Below, one piece after another: positions 7,313 to 12,134 of a stretch of DNA of 12,134 nt. A program made the position numbers and the translations under genes. The notes below the pieces were generated by a model that saw only the letters and a program-made list of their open reading frames with translations, was not told the origin of the DNA and searched no databases. This stretch comes from JBDKUD01 sp050943315. GTDB taxonomy: Bacteria > Bacillota > Syntrophomonadia > Syntrophomonadales > Syntrophomonadaceae. The stretch spans positions 1 to 12,134 of the forward strand of contig JBMNOY010000065.1 in assembly GCA_050943315.1 (NCBI GenBank), read 5' to 3'. Every line of letters starts with the position of its first letter. Position 1 is the stretch's first letter.

Positions 7313-8009
7313 TAGTGCTACCCCGGTTGCTGGAGTGGCTTTGCTTAATGATCATACATTGCTGCGGGAAGATTTTGTGAATTACCGCAAGACTCATTCT
7401 GAGACCCTTATGCCTATGATTGACAAGGTCCTGCGCGATTGCGAATGTACCCTGCAGGATGTGTCTGCACTGGCGGTTACTACCGGGCCCGGTTCGTTCA
7501 CCGGGCTGCGAATTGGATTGGCTACTATTAAAGGTTTAAGTCTGGCATCGCAAATACCGGTTATCGGTATTTCCACTCTGGAGGTCATTGCCCATAATAT
7601 TATTGCTACCGAGGCCCTGGTTTGCCCTTTACTTGATGCCCGCAAGCAGGAGGTCTACACTGCTATATACGATGCCACTGGTTCAGTTCCGGTCCGGTTA
7701 ACTGCCGAAGTGGCCTGCTCACCTCAGGAATTTGCGGATATGGCTTTGGCCACCGCTAATGAGCAGGACAGGAAAAAACTTATACTCCTTGGTGATGGCT
7801 ACTACCCATACCAGGCATTCTTCCAGGAAAAACTTGGTGAGTGGCTTCAAGATGTACCTTCCCACTTAATGTTGCCCCGAGCTGCGGCAATGGGCAGTCT
7901 GGCCCGGAAAAAATATAACCGGAAGGAATTCGAAGATGTCTTTGCCTTAAGTCCTCGTTATATAAGGCTTTCTGAAGCTGAATACCGGTTGGGCAAAGGA
8001 GCAAGATAA
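7293..8009 (+). CDS. tsaB: TsaB, tRNA threonylcarbamoyladenosine biosynthesis protein
   Basis: A 238-residue ASKHA-fold protein that dimerises with TsaD and is required for threonylcarbamoyl transfer to tRNA A37. Seen in the sequence are the N-terminal ILAIDSATP, the HSETLMPMI helix (35-43), TTGPGSFTGLRIG (63-75), PLLDARKQEVYTA (112-124) and the C-terminal SPRYIR. It lacks the metal-binding histidines of TsaD, as expected for this paralogue. Translation starts at UUG 7293 (or the next UUG at 7296), with GGAGGAG at 7276-7282 inside the end of tsaE. The stop is directly followed by the rimI ATG. Confidence 0.93.
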   Translation: MLILAIDSATPVAGVALLNDHTLLREDFVNYRKTHSETLMPMIDKVLRDCECTLQDVSALAVTTGPGSFTGLRIGLATIKGLSLASQIPVIGISTLEVIAHNIIATEALVCPLLDARKQEVYTAIYDATGSVPVRLTAEVACSPQEFADMALATANEQDRKKLILLGDGYYPYQAFFQEKLGEWLQDVPSHLMLPRAAAMGSLARKKYNRKEFEDVFALSPRYIRLSEAEYRLGKGAR

Positions 8010-8462
8010 ATGCTTAACCAGGATTTTATGATTAGAAAGATGACTGAGCGGGATATCGATCAGGTAATGATAATTGAATTAGAATCATTTTCCTTACCAT
8101 GGTCCAAGCAATCCTATCTTTCCGAACTGAAGAATAGTTTTGCCAACTATCTGGTCTGTGATAGCGCTGGTGAAGTAGCTGGCTACGGTGGTATATGGGT
8201 TGTTTTCGAGGAAGCCCACATCACCAATGTGGCGATTGCCAAAAATTACCGCTGCTCAGGGATGGGAAAGGCTCTTATGCTGGCACTTGAAAATATTGCC
8301 CGCACTAAAAAGGCCTTGAGCATAATGTTAGAGGTTAGGCCGTCCAATCAAGCGGCCCGGCATATGTACAAGAGCTTAGGATATATTGATACCGGTTTAC
8401 GCAAGCTCTATTACTCCGATAATGGAGAAGACGCGATAATAATGACTAAATTGTTAACATGA
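8010..8462 (+). CDS. rimI: RimI-type GNAT protein N-acetyltransferase
   Basis: A 150-residue GNAT enzyme; RimI acetylates the N-terminal alanine of ribosomal protein S18 and related proteins in bacteria. The acetyl-CoA loop RCSGMG (81-86) fits Q/R-x-x-G-x-G/A. THE catalytic-glutamate region IMLEVRPSNQAAR (105-117) and the YKSLGYIDTGLRKLYY tail are characteristic of RimI. The ATG abuts the tsaB stop codon, and AAAGGAG at 7995-8001 lies 8 nt upstream. Its place between tsaB and tsaD is a widely conserved arrangement, though it has no known part in t6A chemistry. The actual substrate in this organism is not shown. Confidence 0.9.
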   Translation: MLNQDFMIRKMTERDIDQVMIIELESFSLPWSKQSYLSELKNSFANYLVCDSAGEVAGYGGIWVVFEEAHITNVAIAKNYRCSGMGKALMLALENIARTKKALSIMLEVRPSNQAARHMYKSLGYIDTGLRKLYYSDNGEDAIIMTKLLT

Positions 8463-8483
8463 GACTATTGTATTAGGTCCGGT

Positions 8484-8512
8484 ACCAGGCTTAACCTGGT
8501 TAAAATCAGGTT
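8484..8512 (+). promoter_or_regulatory. Two mutually exclusive hairpins between rimI and tsaD
   Basis: ACCAGG (8484-8489) pairs with CCTGGT (8495-8500) around a 5-nt loop. AACCTG (8493-8498) can instead pair with CAGGTT (8507-8512). The shared segment makes the two folds exclusive, as in attenuators, but there is no T-run long enough for a terminator. Function is uncertain. Confidence 0.3.
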
Positions 8513-8555
8513 TTCATGCCGGTGCGTAATTGAATAAATTGAGGTTGGTGTAGTA

Positions 8556-9566
8556 ATGGAGGATATTGTTATATTAGGAATTGAATCTTCCTGTGATGAG
8601 ACAGCGGCAGCTGTGGTTAAAAATGGCCGGGAGATTTTATCCAATGTTATAAACTCGCAAATAAAGGTTCATCAGCAGTTCGGCGGGGTGGTACCAGAAG
8701 TTGCCTCACGCAAACATATAGAAAATATTGCTTCGGTGGTAGATAAAGCCATTCAGGATGCCGGGCTTGCCTATGGTGGGATTGATGCCGTAGCCGTAAC
8801 TTATAAGCCCGGGTTAATCGGGGCTTTGCTGGTAGGAGTGTCTTTTGCCAAAGCATTTGCTTATGGACTCCTTAAACCGCTAATTGCGGTTAACCATCTT
8901 CATGGACATATATATGCTAATTTCCTGGAACATAATGATATCGAGTTTCCTGCTGTTTGTCTGGTGGTTTCAGGAGGGCATACCAGCTTGCTTTACATGA
9001 AAGATATGCGGAATTATGAGGTTATTGGAGAAACCCGGGATGATGCCGCCGGAGAAGCCTTTGACAAGGTAGCTCGTTTTCTGGGGCTAGGATATCCCGG
9101 AGGTCCGGCTATTCAAGAGGCGGCTATTAAGGGAAATCCCGGACAGGTGATACTGCCGCGTGTGTACCTGGATAAAAATAATTTTGAATTTAGCTTTAGC
9201 GGCTTAAAGACCGCAGCTATGAACGAATGGAAAAAGCTTGAGAGGAAGGGCTTAAATAATGTTTTTGACATGGCTGCTGAATTTCAAGCGGCCCTGGTGG
9301 AAGTACTTGTGGAAAAAACGGTACGCGCAGCCAACCGGTATCAGGTAAATACAGTCCTTATGGCCGGGGGGGTTGCCGCCAATCAGGCCTTGCGCAATTT
9401 GATGAGCTCCAGGACCCGGGAAGAAGGCTTAAAACTCTATTTTCCTGCTTTAGGACTTTGTACCGATAATGCCGCTATGATAGCCGGCCAGGCCTACTAT
9501 CATTATATAGAGGGACAATTTGCGCCCCTTTCTTTGAATGCCTATCCCGGGCTAACGTCCTTGTGA
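8556..9566 (+). CDS. tsaD: TsaD, tRNA N6-threonylcarbamoyladenosine transferase
   Basis: A 336-residue ASKHA-fold catalytic subunit (formerly Gcp) that moves the threonylcarbamoyl group from its AMP ester to A37 of ANN-decoding tRNAs. Family motifs are GIESSCDETAAA (8-19), the metal site NHLHGH with H114 and H118, VSGGHT (138-143), GEAFDKVAR, SFSGLKTA and CTDNAAMIA with D304. Length is standard. The ATG follows GAGGT at 8541-8545, about 10 nt upstream. It is separated from rimI by 93 bp, unlike the overlapping genes before it, so it could have its own weak promoter or a regulated leader. No terminator follows; instead a cluster of DnaA boxes begins within 9 bp of the stop codon. Confidence 0.95.
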   Translation: MEDIVILGIESSCDETAAAVVKNGREILSNVINSQIKVHQQFGGVVPEVASRKHIENIASVVDKAIQDAGLAYGGIDAVAVTYKPGLIGALLVGVSFAKAFAYGLLKPLIAVNHLHGHIYANFLEHNDIEFPAVCLVVSGGHTSLLYMKDMRNYEVIGETRDDAAGEAFDKVARFLGLGYPGGPAIQEAAIKGNPGQVILPRVYLDKNNFEFSFSGLKTAAMNEWKKLERKGLNNVFDMAAEFQAALVEVLVEKTVRAANRYQVNTVLMAGGVAANQALRNLMSSRTREEGLKLYFPALGLCTDNAAMIAGQAYYHYIEGQFAPLSLNAYPGLTSL

Positions 9567-9574
9567 AAAATGAT

Positions 9575-9699
9575 TGTGGATAATGTGTATAAGTCTGTTG
9601 ATAATTCGTAGTTCGACATTCTCGCTGGGTTAAAGTTTGCCAAAAATTTTTTAGTCAACAAGCAACTTCGATAAATTGGATAAACTATCCTGTGGATAA
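9575..9699. promoter_or_regulatory. DnaA-box cluster between tsaD and lgt
   Basis: TGTGGATAA, the exact complement of the DnaA box TTATCCACA, occurs at 9575-9583 and 9691-9699. One-mismatch copies are TGTGTATAA at 9584-9592, directly abutting the first, and TGTTGATAA at 9596-9604. A two-mismatch copy, ATTGGATAA, lies at 9675-9683. All five have the same orientation. Between them is an A5T6 tract at 9642-9652. The last perfect box ends 14 bp before the lgt start codon, so DnaA bound there would overlap the lgt leader. No replication-initiation gene is nearby, so a non-origin role (DnaA titration or transcription control) is the more likely reading. Confidence 0.75.
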
Positions 9700-9713
9700 G
9701 TGGAAAGGTAGGA

Positions 9714-10466
9714 ATGCAGGTGTTTCCGGTACTAGTTAAGATAGGTGATATAAGCATATATTCCTGGGGATTCATGTTAGCTATAGCAATGGTTGTGGCT
9801 ATATGGGGTGTCGGCCGCCTGTTGGCCAGGGAGGGATATGATAGCGGTATTGCAATTGACATAGTGATGGTTATGATTGTAGCAGGCCTGGTTGGCGCCC
9901 GGAGTTTATATATTATCACTTTTGAGTGGCAGAATTTTTTAGCCCATCCACTTATGTTCTTTGCTTTTCCCAGTGGCGGATTAATCTGGTACGGAGGGTT
10001 TATCGGCGGCCTGGTGGGCTTTGTAATATACGTGTGGAAAAAAGGACTTTCTTTCTGGCATATGGCTGACGTGCTGGCACCTTTCGCCGCATTAGGTTAT
10101 GCCATAGTGCGCCTGGGCTGTTTTTTAAATGGATGTTGCTTTGGCAATATTACTAATTCGAAGTGGGGAGTAGTTTTTCACGTGGTTGACAACCACCTTC
10201 GCTATCCCACCCAGCTTTTTAGTTCTGCTGTCAATCTGCTTCTTTTCTTTATCCTTCTAAACTTGTTCCCCAGAAGAAAGTTTCCCGGGCAGGTTTTCCT
10301 GGTGTATCTTATCGGCTATTCCATTTATCGTTTTATAATAGAGTTTTATCGTTTTAATGTGCAATACTATGCTAATCTGTCCATAGCTCAGCTTATATCA
10401 ATAGGATTGTTCATTGCCGGAGTGATGCTCTATATTTGGAAACGGCCCCGGCATGGCAATTTGTAG
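9714..10466 (+). CDS. lgt: Lgt, prolipoprotein diacylglyceryl transferase
   Basis: A 250-residue inner-membrane enzyme that moves diacylglycerol from phosphatidylglycerol to the lipobox cysteine of prolipoproteins. About seven hydrophobic segments are seen. Family motifs are GGLIWYGGFIGG (88-99), the signature RLGCFLNGCCFG (133-144), YPTQLF (164-169) and YRFIIEFYR (205-213) with R206 and E210. Relative to E. coli, Tyr93 replaces the catalytic-region His103 and Cys136 replaces Asn146, a variant I associate with other Firmicutes and Deltaproteobacteria. Start ATG at 9714 has an AAAGGT site 4 nt upstream. It follows the DnaA-box gap and is probably co-transcribed with the folate enzyme just downstream. 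Confidence 0.94.
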   Translation: MQVFPVLVKIGDISIYSWGFMLAIAMVVAIWGVGRLLAREGYDSGIAIDIVMVMIVAGLVGARSLYIITFEWQNFLAHPLMFFAFPSGGLIWYGGFIGGLVGFVIYVWKKGLSFWHMADVLAPFAALGYAIVRLGCFLNGCCFGNITNSKWGVVFHVVDNHLRYPTQLFSSAVNLLLFFILLNLFPRRKFPGQVFLVYLIGYSIYRFIIEFYRFNVQYYANLSIAQLISIGLFIAGVMLYIWKRPRHGNL

Positions 10467-10488
10467 GGGGGAAAGGGCAGAAACCAAT

Positions 10489-11070
10489 ATGGATGATAAG
10501 GGGTTGGCCAGAGATAAACTCAGGCGACAGATGAAAAGACGCCGGGAACAATTATCCGCTTCACAGGTACAAGAATTTAGCCATCTAATAATGCATAAAC
10601 TTGCTGAACTGGAGCCGGTTAAAAGGGCTCGCAGTATCATGTACTACGCGGCTATTAATCACGAAGTTGATTTAGGACCTTTGATAGAGCGGGAGTATCT
10701 CTCTCGTCACGTTCTCTTGCCCCGCATCGAAGCCAATGGCCTTATGGCAGCCGTGCAGTATACGGGATGGTCAAGAACTCATGAGAGTAGATTCGGGATC
10801 CTTGAGCCGGAAGGAGCGGCTTACCCGGTGGAAAATATCGATGTGGTAATAGTACCAGGTTTGGTTTTTGATTTTAATGGCTACCGGTTGGGTTATGGCA
10901 AAGGCTATTATGACCGGTTCCTTGCCCGGCTTAGTCCCCGGACATTTATTTGTGGGGTTGGCTATGAGTTTCAGATCATCGATAATATATTTCCCCATGA
11001 AAAGGATTTGCCCGTACACTGGATTGTAACCGAGAAATCAGAGTTGGTCATTGATTGGAATTATTTTTAA
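10489..11070 (+). CDS. 5-formyltetrahydrofolate cyclo-ligase
   Basis: A 193-residue cytoplasmic enzyme that uses ATP to turn 5-formyltetrahydrofolate into 5,10-methenyltetrahydrofolate, returning a storage or inhibitory folate to the one-carbon pool. The N-terminal LRRQMKRRREQL helix, the INHEVDLGPLI stretch, RFGILEPEG (101-109) and the long motif PGLVFDFNGYRLGYGKGYYD (123-142) define the family. A frame start at 10453 would overlap lgt by 14 nt and has no ribosome site. ATG 10489 is preferred, with a long purine run (AGGGGGGAAAGGG, 10465-10477) upstream, although the spacing is somewhat long. In acetogenic or syntrophic Clostridia the tetrahydrofolate pool is central to carbon flow, which is context rather than proof. 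Confidence 0.92.
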   Translation: MDDKGLARDKLRRQMKRRREQLSASQVQEFSHLIMHKLAELEPVKRARSIMYYAAINHEVDLGPLIEREYLSRHVLLPRIEANGLMAAVQYTGWSRTHESRFGILEPEGAAYPVENIDVVIVPGLVFDFNGYRLGYGKGYYDRFLARLSPRTFICGVGYEFQIIDNIFPHEKDLPVHWIVTEKSELVIDWNYF

Positions 11071-11100
11071 GTCGGCTATCTACCACTACTTCGGGAATAA

Positions 11101-11129
11101 TTGTATAGCATGCTGGTAAGTATTAAAAT
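11101..11129 (+). promoter_or_regulatory. Candidate sigma-A promoter for the small winged-helix gene
   Basis: TTGTAT (11101-11106) and TAAAAT (11124-11129) are separated by 17 bp, close to the TTGACA-N17-TATAAT consensus with two mismatches and one mismatch. The element lies 55 bp before the start codon of the small gene, in a 113-bp gap after the folate enzyme. Confidence 0.4.
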
Positions 11130-11183
11130 AGCCTTAATAGAGTAGCGCAGGTATTAATTAAACATGGAAAGGGGTATTTGATT

Positions 11184-11363
11184 ATGGAAGAAAAAGAAAT
11201 AGTTATGGATGCCTTCAAAAAGGCTGGCGTACCAATGAGCAGCAAAGAAATTGCAGAAGCAACCGGTTTGGATAAAAAGATTGTTGATAAGGTTATAAAG
11301 CAATTGAAAACGGAAGGAACTATTCATTCTCCCAAGCGGTGCTACTATGAACCTGCCCAATAG
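11184..11363 (+). CDS. Small winged-helix-like DNA-binding protein
   Basis: A 59-residue protein that looks like one minimal winged-helix domain: a first helix EIVMDAFKKAG, the turn PMSSKEIAEATGLDKKIVDKVIKQL as helices two and three, then a wing TEGTIHSPKRCYYEP. Such one-domain proteins occur in Clostridia and archaea and are often labelled MarR-like or transcriptional regulators. No effector domain is present, so it may work as a dimer or be an RNA- or DNA-binding accessory. ATG 11184 is preferred over UUG 11178, because GGAAAGGGG ends 9 nt upstream of ATG and only 3 nt upstream of UUG. It converges on the SPFH gene. Target genes are unknown. Confidence 0.8.
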   Translation: MEEKEIVMDAFKKAGVPMSSKEIAEATGLDKKIVDKVIKQLKTEGTIHSPKRCYYEPAQ

Positions 11364-11381
11364 AGGCTCGGCCAGGGCCAT

Positions 11382-11410
11382 AAAAAAGGGGCTTGCCATC
11401 CGCAAGCCCC
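11382..11410 (-). terminator. Intrinsic terminator of the SPFH gene
   Basis: On the minus strand, a perfect 9-bp GC-rich stem (GGGGCTTGC at 11388-11396 with GCAAGCCCC at 11402-11410, 5-nt loop) is followed by six Ts, seen as AAAAAA at 11382-11387 on the plus strand. There is no T-run on the plus side, so it works mainly leftward. It lies 10 bp after the SPFH stop. Confidence 0.92.
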
Positions 11411-11420
11411 GGTATACTCA

Positions 11421-12134
11421 CTATTCTGACTTAATGATTTTTTTATCCTCGGTAACTACTTCTTTTAAAGAGGCAAATGCTCCGGCCAGTCCGGCCAGTT
11501 CGCCGGGAATAATCAGTTTGGTAGCCTGACCGTTACCTATTTCTCGTAAGGCTTCCAGTGATTTAAGGGCCAGAACTTTATCATCGGCACCGGCCTCCTT
11601 GATCATGGTCAGACTGTCGGCGAAGGCCTGTTGAACTTTCAAGATAGCCTCGGCTTCTCCCTCGGCATTGAGGATTTTCGCTTGTTTACTACCTTCGGCT
11701 TCCCTGATGGCCGCTTCTTTAACCGCCTCAGCATTAAGAATGGCCGACTGCTTCTTACCCTCAGCTTCCAGGATAGCAGCAGTTTTCTGTCCTTCGGCTC
11801 TTAATATGGCTTCTCTCTTTTCTCTTTCCGCACGCATCTGTTTTTCCATGGCATTCTGGATGTCCTGAGGCGGCAGGATGTTTTTCAACTCCACCCGGTT
11901 AACCTTGATGCCCCATTTATCGGTCGCTTCATCCAGAATAACCCTGAGTTTGGTATTTACTATATCGCGGGAAGTAAGCGTTTCATCAAGTTCCAAATCA
12001 CCTACTATATTTCTCAGGGTGGTGGCAGTAAGGTTTTCAATAGCTAGAATCGGGTTGGCGATTTCATAGGTGTATTTAAAGGAATCAGTAACCTGATAAT
12101 AAACTACCGTATCTATCATCATAGTTACATTATC
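11421..12134 (-). CDS. SPFH/stomatin (QmcA-like) membrane protein, 5' end cut by window
   Basis: The minus-strand frame runs off the right edge. The four codons before the internal ATG at 12122 read DNVT, continuing the family's DNVTMMIDTVVYYQV strand, so the true start lies outside. The 237 visible residues cover most of the SPFH/band 7 domain (TTLRNIVGDLELDETLTSRD; RVELKNILPPQDIQNAMEKQ) and a C-terminal helical region with five 11-residue AIL-AEG repeats. The tail ends with the PGELAGLAGAFASLKE segment typical of QmcA/YbbK proteins. These form membrane-associated oligomers thought to organise membrane zones or assist proteases; an nfeD partner is often adjacent but would be off-window. The N-terminal membrane anchor is not visible. 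Confidence 0.92.
   Translation of the reverse strand, partial: DNVTMMIDTVVYYQVTDSFKYTYEIANPILAIENLTATTLRNIVGDLELDETLTSRDIVNTKLRVILDEATDKWGIKVNRVELKNILPPQDIQNAMEKQMRAEREKREAILRAEGQKTAAILEAEGKKQSAILNAEAVKEAAIREAEGSKQAKILNAEGEAEAILKVQQAFADSLTMIKEAGADDKVLALKSLEALREIGNGQATKLIIPGELAGLAGAFASLKEVVTEDKKIIKSE
11658..11822 (-). repeat. Five 33-nt / 11-residue repeats in the SPFH coiled coil
   Basis: Units of the pattern x-x-x-E/A-A-I-L-x-A-E-G recur with an exact 11-residue period (AILRAEG, AILEAEG, AILNAEA, AIREAEG, KILNAEG), then the period slips to 10. An 11-residue period fits a right-handed hendecad coiled coil, as in other SPFH proteins. At DNA level the copies are diverged, so this is a protein-level repeat rather than a recent expansion. 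Confidence 0.85.

Noticed and set aside
9567..9713. Chromosomal replication origin (oriC)
   Set aside because: The DnaA boxes fit, but dnaA, dnaN, rpmH, rnpA, gyrB and similar neighbours are missing and no clear long unwinding element is visible. A non-origin DnaA-box cluster is more likely; GC skew over the whole genome would settle it.
9542..9919. 125-residue minus-strand open frame across the tsaD-lgt gap
   Set aside because: Antisense of lgt and the DnaA-box region, with no recognisable protein features.
11668..11868. Plus-strand Ser/Ala-rich open frame and 33-nt repeats as a CRISPR-like array
   Set aside because: The periodicity comes from the hendecad repeats of the SPFH protein on the opposite strand; repeats have no spacers.

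Overview
The window reads as a chromosomal housekeeping segment from a low-to-moderate GC, endospore-lineage Firmicute of the class Clostridia. A Syntrophomonas- or Peptococcaceae-like organism is my best guess, from protein style only. Supporting points are strong purine-rich Shine-Dalgarno sites, frequent UUG starts, a copper-amine-oxidase-type stalk domain fused to a YaaH-like glycosidase, and the tsaE-tsaB-rimI-tsaD order typical of Firmicutes. No phage, plasmid, CRISPR or RNA gene was seen. No stretch over 300 bases lacks a gene.

Layout. Positions 1-80 hold a hairpin plus about three degenerate ~20-bp repeats, resembling a mobile REP-like element. A compact operon follows: a peptidase C26 gamma-glutamyl hydrolase (107-829), a COG1228-type amidohydrolase (903-2045) and a coupled 63-residue unknown (2042-2233), ended by an intrinsic terminator at 2307-2333. 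A membrane-anchored GH18 glycosidase (2480-3829) stands alone between terminators. A CPA2 cation:proton antiporter with RCK_N and RCK_C domains (4038-6008) is next.

From 6089 to 9566 lies a rightward cluster: family 4 uracil-DNA glycosylase, tsaE, tsaB, rimI and tsaD. TsaB, TsaD and TsaE form the complex that places threonylcarbamoyl on A37 of ANN-decoding tRNAs; the TsaC partner is not here. Then come lgt (lipoprotein modification), a 5-formyltetrahydrofolate cyclo-ligase and a 59-residue winged-helix-like protein. A leftward gene for an SPFH/QmcA-like membrane protein, cut by the right edge, converges on them and ends in its own terminator at 11382-11410.

The most interesting non-coding signal is the 147-bp gap between tsaD and lgt. 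It has two perfect DnaA boxes and two one-mismatch boxes, all in one orientation, around an A5T6 tract. No dnaA, dnaN, rpmH or similar gene is nearby, so it looks like a non-origin DnaA-box cluster that could titrate DnaA or regulate lgt. A second notable signal is a consensus sliding-clamp motif (QLDLF) at the N-terminus of the uracil-DNA glycosylase. I found no clearly new multi-gene system.
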